Below are positions 40,703-49,393 of a stretch of 64,000 nt of DNA, in pieces. The translations under genes were made by a program, and so were the position numbers. The stretch's first letter is position 1; the number at the start of each line of letters is the position of its first letter. The notes under the pieces are model-generated. The model was not told the origin of the DNA. It saw only the letters and a program-made list of their open reading frames with translations, and ran no database searches. Source of the stretch: Caenimonas soli (lineage in GTDB: Bacteria; Pseudomonadota; Gammaproteobacteria; Burkholderiales; Burkholderiaceae_C); assembly GCF_013155545.1 (NCBI RefSeq), contig NZ_JABJVV010000006.1:186001-250000 (forward strand). The letters run 5' to 3'.

Positions 40703-42013
40703 TCAGCGCTTGGCCAGCGGCAGGACCTCGCGGCGCTGGGCGCCGGTGTAGAGCTGACGGGGGCGGCCGATCTTGTACTCGGGGTCACCGATCATCTCGT
40801 TGAGCTGGGCGATCCAGCCCACGGTGCGGGCGGCCGCGAAGATGGCCGTGAACAGCGAGACCGGGATGCCGATGGCGCGCTGGACGATGCCGGAGTAGAA
40901 GTCCACGTTCGGGTAGAGCTTGCGCGAAACGAAGTATTCGTCTTCCAACGCGATCTTCTCCAGGGCCATGGCCAGCTTGAACAGGGGATCGTTATGCAGG
41001 CCCAGCTCGCCCAGCACTTCCTTGCAGGTTTCCTGCATCAGCTTGGCGCGCGGGTCGTAGTTCTTGTACACGCGGTGGCCGAAGCCCATCAGCTTGATGC
41101 CGGAATTCTTGTCCTTCACCTGCTTGATGAATTCGCCGATCTTCTCCACGCCGCCAGCTTTCTGGATGTCGTAGAGCATGTTCAGCGCCGCCTCGTTGGC
41201 GCCGCCGTGGGCGGGACCCCAGAGACAGGCCACGCCGGCTGCGATGGCGGCGAACGGGTTGGTGCCGGAGGAGCCGCACAGGCGCACCGTCGAGGTGGAG
41301 GCGTTCTGCTCGTGGTCGGCGTGCAGGATGAAGATGCGGTCCAGCGCGCGCTCGAGCACCGGGCTCACGGTGTATTCCTCGCAGGGCGTAGCGAACATCA
41401 TGCGCAGGAAGTTGCCGGCGTAGGAGAGGTCGTTCTTCGGGTAGATGTAGGGCTGGCCGGCGCTGTACTTGTAGGCCATGGCCACCAGCGTGGGCATCTT
41501 GGCGATCAGGCGGATCGCCGAGATCTCGCGGTGCTCTGGATTGTTGATGTCCGTGCTGTCGTGATAGAACGCCGACAGCGCGCCGACCAGGCCGGTCATG
41601 ATGGCCATCGGGTGGGCGTCGCGGCGGAAACCGCGCAAGAAGAACTGCATCTGCTCGTTGACCATGGTGTGCATGGTCACGCGCTTGGTGAAGTCCCTCT
41701 TGCCGGCTTCATCCGGCAGCTCGCCGTACAGCAGCAGGTGGCAGGTTTCCAGGAAGTCGCATTGGGTCGCCAGCTGCTCGATCGGGTAGCCGCGGTACAG
41801 CAACTCGCCCTTGTCGCCGTCGATGTAGGTAATCGACGATTGGCAAGCGGCCGTGGACATGAAGCCCGGGTCATAAGTGAACATGCCAGTCTGGGCATAG
41901 AGCTTGCGGATGTCGATCACATCCGGGCCGACGCTGCCGGTATAGACCGGCAGCTCGACGTTGGGGCTGCCGTTGCTGAACGACAGGGTGGCTTTGTTGT
42001 CGGCGAGTTTCAT
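40703..42013 (-). CDS. gltA: Citrate synthase (type II, hexameric type)
   Basis: Condenses oxaloacetate and acetyl-CoA; 436 aa, the Gram-negative NADH-sensitive class by length. The catalytic His and Asp regions are visible: [41 protein letters not shown] and the N-terminal [21 protein letters not shown] use ATG 42013 ([12 protein letters not shown]), preceded by AAGGAAATCGT; an ATG five codons upstream is less likely. It follows sdhE by 57 bases and lies in the sdhCDAB-sdhE-gltA run. Confidence 0.97.
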   Translation of the reverse strand: MKLADNKATLSFSNGSPNVELPVYTGSVGPDVIDIRKLYAQTGMFTYDPGFMSTAACQSSITYIDGDKGELLYRGYPIEQLATQCDFLETCHLLLYGELPDEAGKRDFTKRVTMHTMVNEQMQFFLRGFRRDAHPMAIMTGLVGALSAFYHDSTDINNPEHREISAIRLIAKMPTLVAMAYKYSAGQPYIYPKNDLSYAGNFLRMMFATPCEEYTVSPVLERALDRIFILHADHEQNASTSTVRLCGSSGTNPFAAIAAGVACLWGPAHGGANEAALNMLYDIQKAGGVEKIGEFIKQVKDKNSGIKLMGFGHRVYKNYDPRAKLMQETCKEVLGELGLHNDPLFKLAMALEKIALEDEYFVSRKLYPNVDFYSGIVQRAIGIPVSLFTAIFAAARTVGWIAQLNEMIGDPEYKIGRPRQLYTGAQRREVLPLAKR

Positions 42014-42070
42014 AACGATTTCCTTCAATTTAATCAGTTGAGGACAGAGCTGAAGATCTGTCCCGCAAAG

Positions 42071-42337
42071 TCATCGGCTTCGCAGCATTTCGAGCACTTG
42101 TCTCACATCGCTTGTATTTATCTCGCCCTCGGGTTCCCGACGCCTCAGCAGCAGGTCCAGCAGGTCGTTGTCTGCCAAATCCATCAATTCATTCAAAGCC
42201 GCGGCCTGCCTCAGCGTGAGGCTGGCCTCGTGCCGTGCGAAGAACCGTTCGATGAACAGGTCATTTTCCAGCAAACCGCGGCGGCAGCGCCACTTGAGTT
42301 TGCTGAGCGCCCGCTCATCGATCAGTGCATCGTCCAT
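42071..42337 (-). CDS. sdhE: FAD assembly factor SdhE (SDH5/YgfY family)
   Basis: Promotes covalent flavinylation of SdhA; 88 aa, the same length as the E. coli protein. The family motif RRGLLEND is present (LKWRCRRGLLENDLFIERF), followed by the acidic C-terminal helices LMDLADNDLLDLLLRR. The start is either ATG 42337 or GTG 42349, which overlaps the sdhB stop as GTGA; I prefer ATG 42337, with GGATGAG upstream, for the conserved length. Directly after sdhB, consistent with function. Confidence 0.93.
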   Translation of the reverse strand: MDDALIDERALSKLKWRCRRGLLENDLFIERFFARHEASLTLRQAAALNELMDLADNDLLDLLLRRREPEGEINTSDVRQVLEMLRSR

Positions 42338-42345
42338 CTCATCCG

Positions 42346-43050
42346 TCACACCGCGCGGCGCACCATCAGTTCCTTGATCTTGCCGATCGCCAGCGTCGGG
42401 TTCAGACCCTTCGGGCACACGTCCACGCAGTTCATGATGGTGTGGCAACGGAACAGGCGATACGGGTCTTCGAGGTTGTCCAGGCGCTCGGCCGTCGCTT
42501 CGTCGCGGCTGTCGGCGATGAAGCGGTAGGCCTGCAACAGGCCGGCCGGGCCCACGAACTTGTCGGGGTTCCACCAGAAGCTGGGGCAGCTGGTCGAGCA
42601 GCTCGCGCACAGGATGCACTCATACAGGCCGTTGAGCTCTTCGCGCTCTTCGGGAGACTGCAGGCGCTCCTTGTCGGGCGGAATGTTGTCGTTGACCAGG
42701 TACGGCTTGATCGAGTGGTACTGCTTGAAGAACTGCGTCATGTCCACGATCAGGTCGCGGATCACGGGCAGGCCGGGCAGGGGCTTCAGGATGATCGGGT
42801 CCTTCAGCGTGAGCATGTTGGTCAGGCACGCCAGGCCGTTCTTGCCGTTGATGTTCATCGCGTCCGAACCGCATACCCCTTCGCGGCACGAGCGGCGGAA
42901 CGACAGCGTCGGGTCCTGCGCCTTGAGCTTCATCAGGGCGTCCAGCAGCATGCGCTCGTTGCCGTCGAGCTCGATCTCGATGGTCTGCATGTACGGCTTG
43001 GCGTCCTTTTCGGGATCGTAGCGGTAGATCTGGAAAGTGCGTTTTTGCAT
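42346..43050 (-). CDS. sdhB: Succinate dehydrogenase iron-sulfur subunit
   Basis: Electron-transfer subunit with three Fe-S clusters; 234 aa. The 2Fe-2S ligands lie in SCREGVCGSDAMNINGKNGL with a later Cys, the 4Fe-4S motif in CILCASCSTSCP, and the 3Fe-4S/4Fe-4S Cys residues in CHTIMNCVDVCPKGLNP. Start ATG 43050 (MQKRTFQIYRYDP), 5 bases after sdhA. Confidence 0.97.
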   Translation of the reverse strand: MQKRTFQIYRYDPEKDAKPYMQTIEIELDGNERMLLDALMKLKAQDPTLSFRRSCREGVCGSDAMNINGKNGLACLTNMLTLKDPIILKPLPGLPVIRDLIVDMTQFFKQYHSIKPYLVNDNIPPDKERLQSPEEREELNGLYECILCASCSTSCPSFWWNPDKFVGPAGLLQAYRFIADSRDEATAERLDNLEDPYRLFRCHTIMNCVDVCPKGLNPTLAIGKIKELMVRRAV

Positions 43051-43055
43051 GATTT

Positions 43056-44864
43056 TTAGAACGTCCTGACTTTGGGAGGCACCGACTCGACCGTGAGTGG
43101 CTTCAATTGGACCGGCTTGTACGACAGGCGGTTGCCCTCGCTGTACCAGAGCGAATGCTTCATCCAGTTGGCGTCGTCGCGGCCCAGCGGCGCGACCGGA
43201 TCGTCCGCCGGCCGCTCGTAGTCGCTCACCGTGTGGGCGCCGCGGCATTCCCTGCGGGCTGCGGCCGAGACGATGGTGGCTTGCGCGCACTCGATCAGGT
43301 TCTCGACTTCCAGCGCCTCGACGCGGGCGGTGTTGAACACCTTGGATTTGTCCTTGAGTGCCAGCGACTTCACGCGTTCGCGCAGCGCAGCGATCTGGAC
43401 CACGCCCTGGTCCATCATGGCCTGGGTGCGGAACACGCCCGCGTGCTTCTGCATCGATGCGCGGATGTCGTTGGCGACGTCCTGGGCGTATTCGCCGGAG
43501 TTGGTGTTTTCCAGGCGGTTGAGGCGCTCCAGCGTGAGATCCGCTGCATCGGCGGGCAGCGGCTTGTGCGCCTTGCTGCCCTTGGCGAATTCAACGATGT
43601 GGTTGCCCGCCGCGCGGCCGAACACCAGCAGGTCGAGCAGCGAGTTGGTGCCCAGGCGGTTGGCGCCGTGCACGCTGACGCAGGAACACTCGCCCACCGC
43701 GTAGAGGCCGTTGACCACGGCGTTGTGCACGTCGCCCTTTTGCACCACGACTTGGCCATTGATGTTGGTCGGAACCCCACCCATCTGGTAGTGGATGGTC
43801 GGCACCACGGGAATCGGTTCCTTGGTGATGTCAACGTTGGCGAAGTTGACGCCGATCTCGTACACCGAGGGCAGGCGCTTGTGGATGGTCTCGGCGCCCA
43901 GGTGATCGAGCTTGAGCAGCACGTAGTCTTTGTTGGGACCGCAGCCGCGCCCTTCCTTGATTTCCTGGTCCATCGAGCGCGACACGAAATCGCGCGGCGC
44001 CAGGTCTTTCAAGGTGGGGGCATAGCGCTCCATGAAGCGTTCGCCGTTGCTGTTCAAGAGGATGGCGCCTTCGCCGCGGCAGCCCTCGGTCAGCAGCACG
44101 CCCGCGCCGGCCACGCCGGTGGGGTGGAACTGCCAGAACTCCATGTCTTCCAGCGGGATGCCGGCGCGCGCCGCCATGCCCAGGCCGTCGCCGGTGTTGA
44201 TGAAGGCATTGGTGGAAGCGGCGAAGATGCGGCCCGCGCCGCCGGTGGCCAGCAGGGTGGTCTTGGCTTCCAGGATGTGCAGGTCGCCGGTTTCCATTTC
44301 CAGCGCGGAGACGCCGACCACGTCGCCGTCGGCGTCGCGGATCAGGTCCAGCGCCATCCACTCGACGAAGAAGCTGGTCTTGGCCTTGACGTTCTGCTGG
44401 TACAGCGTGTGCAGCATGGCGTGGCCGGTGCGGTCGGCCGCGGCGCAGGCGCGCTGGACCGGCTTTTCGCCGTAGTTGGCCGTGTGGCCGCCGAACGGGC
44501 GCTGGTAAATGGTGCCGTCCGGGTTGCGGTCGAAGGGCATGCCCATGTGCTCGAGGTCATAGACGACCTTGGGCGCTTCGCGGCACATGAACTCGATCGC
44601 GTCCTGGTCGCCCAGCCAATCCGAGCCCTTGACCGTGTCGTAGAAGTGATAGTGCCAGTTGTCCTCGGACATGTTGCCGAGCGAGGCGCCGATGCCGCCT
44701 TGCGCCGCAACCGTGTGCGAGCGGGTCGGGAAGACCTTGGAGAGCACCGCCACGTTCAGGCCGGCGCGCGCCAGCTGCAGCGAGGCGCGCATGCCGGAAC
44801 CGCCGGCGCCCACGATAACGACGTCAAATTTCCGCCGGGTGATGTCTTTGTTGGTATAGCTCAT
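43056..44864 (-). CDS. sdhA: Succinate dehydrogenase flavoprotein subunit
   Basis: Catalytic subunit oxidising succinate to fumarate; 602 aa. The FAD loop VVIVGAGGSGMRASLQLA is at the N terminus, and the His that binds FAD covalently lies in SHTVAAQGGIGASLGN. The fumarate-reductase/SDH active-site region includes RFMERYAPTLKDLAPRDFV and HGANRLGTNSLLDLLVFGRA. It lies 3 bases downstream of sdhD. Confidence 0.98.
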   Translation of the reverse strand: MSYTNKDITRRKFDVVIVGAGGSGMRASLQLARAGLNVAVLSKVFPTRSHTVAAQGGIGASLGNMSEDNWHYHFYDTVKGSDWLGDQDAIEFMCREAPKVVYDLEHMGMPFDRNPDGTIYQRPFGGHTANYGEKPVQRACAAADRTGHAMLHTLYQQNVKAKTSFFVEWMALDLIRDADGDVVGVSALEMETGDLHILEAKTTLLATGGAGRIFAASTNAFINTGDGLGMAARAGIPLEDMEFWQFHPTGVAGAGVLLTEGCRGEGAILLNSNGERFMERYAPTLKDLAPRDFVSRSMDQEIKEGRGCGPNKDYVLLKLDHLGAETIHKRLPSVYEIGVNFANVDITKEPIPVVPTIHYQMGGVPTNINGQVVVQKGDVHNAVVNGLYAVGECSCVSVHGANRLGTNSLLDLLVFGRAAGNHIVEFAKGSKAHKPLPADAADLTLERLNRLENTNSGEYAQDVANDIRASMQKHAGVFRTQAMMDQGVVQIAALRERVKSLALKDKSKVFNTARVEALEVENLIECAQATIVSAAARRECRGAHTVSDYERPADDPVAPLGRDDANWMKHSLWYSEGNRLSYKPVQLKPLTVESVPPKVRTF

Positions 44865-44867
44865 GGC

Positions 44868-45233
44868 TCACAGTCTCCAGAGGACTTGAATGGCCCATCC
44901 GGCACACGCCGTCAGCCAGACGATGGTGAAGATCTGGAGCGCGAGGCGAATCCCGACCGGCTGGATGTAGTCCATGAAAACGTCGCGCATACCCACCCAC
45001 ACGTGCCACAACAGGGACACGATGACGGCGAAGGTCAGCACCTTCATCCACTGGGCGGCGAAGATGCCGGCCCATTTGTCGTAGCCGATGGGGCCCCTGG
45101 AAAAGATGACCTGCGCCAGCACGATCAGGGTGAACAGGGCCATCAGGCCCGCCGTGACGCGCTGGCTGAGCCAGTCGCGAAGGCCATAGTGCGCGCCGAC
45201 GACGATGCGCTTGGAGCCGTAATTCACTGACAT
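44868..45233 (-). CDS. sdhD: Succinate dehydrogenase membrane anchor subunit
   Basis: Small anchor subunit with three transmembrane helices; 121 aa. The segment LWHVWVGMRDVFMDYIQPVG contains the conserved His/Asp region near haem and quinone. RIVVGAHYGLRDWLSQRVTA opens the protein. Together with sdhC it forms the cytochrome b556-type membrane module. 21 bases separate it from sdhC. Confidence 0.94.
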   Translation of the reverse strand: MSVNYGSKRIVVGAHYGLRDWLSQRVTAGLMALFTLIVLAQVIFSRGPIGYDKWAGIFAAQWMKVLTFAVIVSLLWHVWVGMRDVFMDYIQPVGIRLALQIFTIVWLTACAGWAIQVLWRL

Positions 45234-45254
45234 TTGTTGGTGCTCCTTGTTGTT

Positions 45255-45689
45255 CTAGTAAAGGCCGAACAGCTTGGCGCCCAGCACCAGGGTGAGCAGC
45301 ACGCTGGCGATCAGCGTGAACTGCGCCGACTTCGCGCCGAATTCCTTGGTCACGGCTGCGTGGCTCACGTCCATCCAGAGGTGGCGCACGCCTGCGATGA
45401 AGTGATGCAGGAAGGCCCAGATGAGGGCCAGGGCGACAAGCTTGATGAGGAAGCCCGGAACAAACCAAAGGCCGCTATTGAAGGCGGCCCTGAATTTGGC
45501 GAACGAGAGTTCGGAGGAGAGGGAGGTGTCGAACATCCAGATGATGAATGGCATCAGCAGGAACATCAGCACGCCGCTGACGCGATGCAGGATGGAAACC
45601 CAGCCCGCGGCGGGCAGGCGGTAGGAGGGCAGGTCCGTCAGCGCGTTGATATTGCGAAATTCCGGCCGCTTTTTGGCAAGCTCTGTCAT
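45255..45689 (-). CDS. sdhC: Succinate dehydrogenase cytochrome b556 subunit
   Basis: Membrane anchor with three hydrophobic helices; 144 aa. RPEFRNINALTDLPSYRLP and ILHRVSGVLMFLLMPF contain the quinone-site Ser/Arg signature, and the haem-ligand His lies in HHFIAGVRHLWMDVSH. Start ATG 45689 (MTELAKKRPEFR) is chosen over upstream in-frame codons because the family begins there. First structural gene of sdhCDAB-sdhE-gltA. Confidence 0.95.
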   Translation of the reverse strand: MTELAKKRPEFRNINALTDLPSYRLPAAGWVSILHRVSGVLMFLLMPFIIWMFDTSLSSELSFAKFRAAFNSGLWFVPGFLIKLVALALIWAFLHHFIAGVRHLWMDVSHAAVTKEFGAKSAQFTLIASVLLTLVLGAKLFGLY

Positions 45690-45750
45690 GGGGTGGCTTT
45701 CGTGGGGGGAGGCATGCGTGCTGTTTTCGGTGAAATGCGAACAACCCAAA

Positions 45751-45756
45751 ATTCTA
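45751..45756 (-). promoter_or_regulatory. Candidate sdhC -10 box
   Basis: TAGAAT on the minus strand lies about 62 bases upstream of the sdhC ATG, in the 109-base gntR-sdhC spacer. The -35 position (TGTGTC at 17 bases) is poor, so recognition may need an activator. No terminator is obvious between gntR and sdhC, so readthrough from gntR is also possible. Confidence 0.3.
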
Positions 45757-45798
45757 TTGCAACGCAACAAGCTGACACAGAGGTTTCATCATGCCCCT

Positions 45799-46590
45799 CT
45801 AACTCAGTTCATTTCGATAGTGATGCGTATCGGTGCGATAGAGGCCGCGGCGCAGTTCCATGGGCACGTCGTTATAGGTGTAGGCCACCCGCTCGACGCT
45901 CAGTAGCGGCATCTGCTGCTCTACTTTTAATAGCACCGCCTGCTGCGCGTCGGGCAGCACCGCGCGGATTTTCTCCTCGGCCCGAACCATTCGGACGCCG
46001 AATTCGACCTCGAACATCGCGTACGTGGGACCCTGGTAGCCGGCGACCTGGTCGGCCGTGATGCCTTTGAAGGTATTGCCGGGCAGCCAGAGGTCTTCCA
46101 GGATAGTGGGGACGCTGCCGAAGGACAGGATGCGGCGTACTTGCACCACGGGGTCGCCGGAGCGCAGCGCCAGCGAACGGGCAACCTCGGCCGTGGCGCG
46201 CACCCGCTTGCATTCCAGTACCGAACGCTGGGCAGGACCCTCGCTGTCGCGGTCGCCGCTGTCGGGCATCAGCTTGAGGAAGCGGTACTGCACGTGCTGC
46301 TCGGAATGGGTCGCGACGAAGGTGCCTTTGCCCTGGCGGCGAACCACCAGGTTCTCGGCAGAGAGTTCGTCGATGGCCTTGCGCACCGTGCCTTGGCTCA
46401 CGCGAAAGCGCGCCGCCAGTTCCATCTCGCTGGGGATGGCCTCGCCGGGTTTCCATTCGCCGGCCTGCAGGCTTTGCAGGATGAGGGCCTTGATCTGCTG
46501 GTAGAGCGGGCTGAAAGCGGGCGTTGCCGGCACCTGTGCATCGGCCGCGGCAATGCCGTTGTCGGTGGAAGTGGAGGGCGTTTGGGCCAT
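45799..46590 (-). CDS. GntR/HutC-family transcriptional regulator
   Basis: A 263-aa regulator with an N-terminal winged HTH (PLYQQIKALILQSLQ, IPSEMELAARFRVSQGTVRKA) at about 30-100 and a C-terminal UTRA effector domain that binds small carboxylates or similar ligands. I start at ATG 46590 (MAQTPSTSTD); an upstream extension would cross its own promoter region. It lies directly upstream of sdhCDAB and divergently from mdh, with a strong palindrome between, so it is probably the local TCA-cycle regulator. The ligand is unknown. Confidence 0.9.
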   Translation of the reverse strand: MAQTPSTSTDNGIAAADAQVPATPAFSPLYQQIKALILQSLQAGEWKPGEAIPSEMELAARFRVSQGTVRKAIDELSAENLVVRRQGKGTFVATHSEQHVQYRFLKLMPDSGDRDSEGPAQRSVLECKRVRATAEVARSLALRSGDPVVQVRRILSFGSVPTILEDLWLPGNTFKGITADQVAGYQGPTYAMFEVEFGVRMVRAEEKIRAVLPDAQQAVLLKVEQQMPLLSVERVAYTYNDVPMELRRGLYRTDTHHYRNELS

Positions 46591-46645
46591 CGCTGTCAGG
46601 GTTGGGTCAGGGCGGGAATGAAAGCTTGAAACTTGTCGAATCATA

Positions 46646-46665
46646 TCTTATATAAGACATAAGAC
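46646..46665. promoter_or_regulatory. Putative GntR operator in the gntR-mdh divergent region
   Basis: TCTTATATAAGA (46646-46657) is a perfect 12-base palindrome, followed by a third half-site ATAAGAC (46659-46665). It lies just upstream of the mdh -35 box and about 56-75 bases upstream of the GntR ATG, well placed to control both directions. This is inference from palindromicity and location; no binding data are visible. Confidence 0.6.
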
Positions 46666-46668
46666 AAA

Positions 46669-46698
46669 TTGACGCCCTAGGGTTTTCGCGAGTAAACT
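46669..46698 (+). promoter_or_regulatory. Candidate mdh promoter
   Basis: TTGACG (46669-46674) and TAAACT (46693-46698) are separated by 18 bases and lie 82 bases upstream of the mdh ATG. The -35 hexamer matches consensus at 5 of 6 positions. The palindromic operator ends four bases upstream, so a bound regulator could block or contact RNA polymerase. Confidence 0.5.
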
Positions 46699-46780
46699 CG
46701 CCGGCTGTCAGCATGGTTCGCGCGAGGGTGCGGCACCTGCAGCCGACCCAGTTTCCATTAAACGTTTCGGAGATTTCCCC

Positions 46781-47767
46781 ATGAGCAAAAAGCCCGTCCG
46801 CGTTGCCGTCACCGGCGCCGCAGGTCAAATCGGTTACGCCCTGCTGTTTCGCATCGCTTCGGGCGAAATGCTGGGCAAGGATCAGCCCGTCATCCTCCAG
46901 CTGCTGGAAATTCCCGACGAGAAAGCCCAGAAGGCGCTCAAGGGCGTGATGATGGAGCTGGAAGACTGCGCCTTCCCGCTGCTCGCCGGCATGGAAGCCC
47001 ACAGCGACCCGATGACCGCATTCAAGGACACCGACTACGCGTTGCTGGTCGGCTCGCGCCCCCGCGGCCCCGGCATGGAACGCGCCGAGCTGCTGTCGAT
47101 CAACGGCGCCATCTTCATCGCGCAGGGCAAGGCGCTCGACAAGGTTGCCAGCCGCAACGTCAAGGTGCTGGTCGTCGGCAATCCCGCCAACACCAACGCC
47201 TATATCGCCATGAAGAGCGCGCCCAGCCTGCCGCGCGAGAACTTCACCGCCATGCTGCGCCTCGACCACAACCGCGCGCTGTCGCAGGTTGCTGCCAAGA
47301 CGGGTGCCAAGGTCGGCGACATCGAAAAGCTCACCGTGTGGGGCAACCATTCGCCCACCATGTACGCCGACTACCGCTTTGCCACCGTGGGTGGCAAAGC
47401 CGTCAAGGACATGATCAACGACCAGGTCTGGAATGCCGAGACGTTCCTGCCCACGGTGGGCAAGCGCGGCGCCGCCATCATCGAAGCGCGCGGCCTGTCC
47501 TCCGCCGCTTCCGCCGCCAACGCCGCCATCGACCACATGCGCGACTGGGCCCTGGGCTCCAACGGCAAGTGGGTCACCATGGGCGTGCCTTCCAACGGCG
47601 ACTACGGCATCCCCAAGGACATCATGTTCGGCTTCCCGGTCACCACCAGGGACGGCAAGTACGAGATCGTCAAGGGCCTGGAGATCGACGCGTTCAGCCA
47701 GGAACGCATCAACAAGACGCTCAAGGAACTGCAGGACGAGCAGGCCGGCGTGGCCCACCTGCTCTGA
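46781..47767 (+). CDS. mdh: Malate dehydrogenase
   Basis: NAD-dependent malate/oxaloacetate interconversion; 328 aa, the eukaryotic-cytosolic-like class common in Burkholderiales. The NAD loop [13 protein letters not shown] is N-terminal, the substrate Arg loop [14 protein letters not shown] is mid-protein, and the catalytic His lies in [12 protein letters not shown]. It starts the plus-strand TCA arm mdh-lyase-hypothetical-acnB and is divergent from gntR. Confidence 0.98.
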   Translation: MSKKPVRVAVTGAAGQIGYALLFRIASGEMLGKDQPVILQLLEIPDEKAQKALKGVMMELEDCAFPLLAGMEAHSDPMTAFKDTDYALLVGSRPRGPGMERAELLSINGAIFIAQGKALDKVASRNVKVLVVGNPANTNAYIAMKSAPSLPRENFTAMLRLDHNRALSQVAAKTGAKVGDIEKLTVWGNHSPTMYADYRFATVGGKAVKDMINDQVWNAETFLPTVGKRGAAIIEARGLSSAASAANAAIDHMRDWALGSNGKWVTMGVPSNGDYGIPKDIMFGFPVTTRDGKYEIVKGLEIDAFSQERINKTLKELQDEQAGVAHLL

Positions 47768-47781
47768 TTGACGAGGACTAG

Positions 47782-48756
47782 TTGAAACATCCGCGCGAAG
47801 TTCTGCTCGGCGCCCAGGCGCAAGCCGGCTTCCTTCCGGTTTGCGACCATTACAGCGGCGTCGAGGCGCGGATGCGAAAGAGCCTGCAGTTGCAGGCCGA
47901 GATGACCGAGGAATTCGGCGCCTGCGTTTTCGACGTCACGCTCGATTGCGAGGATGGCGCGCCGGTCGGCGGCGAGGCCGAGCATGCCGCCCTGGTCGTC
48001 GCGCTGGCCCTGCTGGCGGGCGAGAAGGCGCGGGTCGCGGTGCGCGTTCATCCGGTGGACCACCCCGCCTTCGAACAGGACATCGCCATCGTTGCAGGCA
48101 AGGCCGGCAAGAAGCTGTGCCACATCATGGTTCCAAAGGTCGAGTCGGTGCAGGACGTGGAGCGTGCCTGCCAGGCGCTGGACGCTGCCGGCGCCGGCCG
48201 GTTGCCCGTGCATGTGCTGATCGAGTCGCCGGCGGCGGTACACCGCGCCTTCGACATCGCTGCACATTCCCGCGTGCAGTCGCTGAGCTTCGGCCTGATG
48301 GATTTCGTTTCCGCGCATGGCGGAGCGATCCCCTCGGAAGGCATGGGCATCGAAGGCCAGTTCACGCATCCGCTGGTGGTGCGCGCCAAGCTGGAGATCG
48401 CTTCGGCCTGCCATGCCCAAGGCAAGGTGCCATCGCATGGCGTGGTGACGGAATTCAAGGACACCAAGGCGCTGGCGCGGGCGGCGGGCAGGGCCGCGCG
48501 CGAGTTGGGCTACACGCGGATGTGGAGCATTCATCCCGACCAGATCCGCCCCATTCTCGAAGCGTTCGCGCCCAGTGCTCAAGAAACCGACACGGCTTGC
48601 AAAATAATCACGGCCGCGGCCCGAGCCGACTGGGCACCGATCAGTTTCCAGGGTAAGTTAGAGGACAGGGCAAGCTACCGCTACTACTGGCAGGTGTTGG
48701 AGAAGGCGCACCGGACCGGAAGGCAGCTCCCTGAAGAAGTGCTGGGCTGGTTCTAA
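47782..48756 (+). CDS. HpcH/HpaI-type CoA ester lyase (CitE-like)
   Basis: A 324-aa TIM-barrel lyase of the CitE/malyl-CoA lyase superfamily. FDVTLDCEDGAPVGGEAEH carries the Asp-Cys-Glu-Asp block, KLCHIMVPKVESVQDVERA the metal-binding Glu, VLIESPAAVHRAFDIA follows, and the C-terminal region has YTRMWSIHPDQIRPI. The TTG start at 47782 has GAGGAC in front; no ATG precedes the conserved region. It is 14 bases downstream of mdh. A malyl-CoA- or citramalyl-CoA-cleaving role is plausible given the TCA context but not provable. Confidence 0.85.
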   Translation: MKHPREVLLGAQAQAGFLPVCDHYSGVEARMRKSLQLQAEMTEEFGACVFDVTLDCEDGAPVGGEAEHAALVVALALLAGEKARVAVRVHPVDHPAFEQDIAIVAGKAGKKLCHIMVPKVESVQDVERACQALDAAGAGRLPVHVLIESPAAVHRAFDIAAHSRVQSLSFGLMDFVSAHGGAIPSEGMGIEGQFTHPLVVRAKLEIASACHAQGKVPSHGVVTEFKDTKALARAAGRAARELGYTRMWSIHPDQIRPILEAFAPSAQETDTACKIITAAARADWAPISFQGKLEDRASYRYYWQVLEKAHRTGRQLPEEVLGWF

Positions 48757-48793
48757 GCCCCGCGTCATCAATTTTCCTCGGAGACTAAATTAC

Positions 48794-49363
48794 ATGAAAA
48801 ATCTGCTCGCCGCTGTCCTCATCGCCGCCGCACCTGCGCTGGCACTGGCCCAGGCATCCCCCGCGGCAAAACCCGCTGCTGCGCCCGCTGCCAAGCCGGC
48901 GCCCAAGGCCAAGCTGGCCCCCTCGGCACGCAAGGCTGTCGAAGAGAACACCCCCATCGACGACGACCTCAGCATCAAGCTGAGCGAGGCCGACATCGAA
49001 ATGTCCAAGAAGGTCTATGTCGGCGAGATCCCGTGCGAGCTGGGCGCCAGCGTGAAGATCACCCCGATGAAGCGTGAAGGCATGTTCATCGTCACGACCA
49101 AGGGCCACCGCTTCCGCATGCACCCGGTGGAAAGCCGCACCGGCGCGATCCGCCTGGAAGACCCGCAGCGCGGCGCCATGTGGCTGCAGCTGGGCAACAA
49201 GTCCATGCTGATGAGCCAGAAGCTGGGCCAGCGGCTGGCAGACGAGTGCCAGAGCCCGGCGCAGCTGACCTATGCCGAAACCCTGAAGACCAACCCGCTG
49301 CCGAGCATCCTGGAGCCGACGCCTTCGTCGCCCAACTCGGTCACCAAGACGGGGCCCAACTAG
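48794..49363 (+). CDS. Secreted hypothetical protein conserved in the TCA block
   Basis: A 189-aa protein with an N-terminal signal peptide (MKNLLAAVLIAAAPALALAQ) and an Ala/Pro/Lys-rich linker (about 21-50). A compact domain follows with VYVGEIPCELGASVKITP, GHRFRMHPVESRTGAIRLED and a second Cys in LADECQSPAQL; two Cys could form a disulfide in the periplasm. I do not recognise a named family. It is between the CoA lyase (37 bases) and acnB (30 bases), so it probably shares their transcript. Confidence 0.8.
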   Translation: MKNLLAAVLIAAAPALALAQASPAAKPAAAPAAKPAPKAKLAPSARKAVEENTPIDDDLSIKLSEADIEMSKKVYVGEIPCELGASVKITPMKREGMFIVTTKGHRFRMHPVESRTGAIRLEDPQRGAMWLQLGNKSMLMSQKLGQRLADECQSPAQLTYAETLKTNPLPSILEPTPSSPNSVTKTGPN

Positions 49364-49393
49364 CCCCCAAATTCGATAGAACGGAGAAAAACG

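Noticed and set aside
43107..45230. Long plus-strand open frame opposite sdhA/sdhD
   Set aside because: Reverse-complement frame of high-GC coding sequence; no motif, and sdhA is unambiguous.
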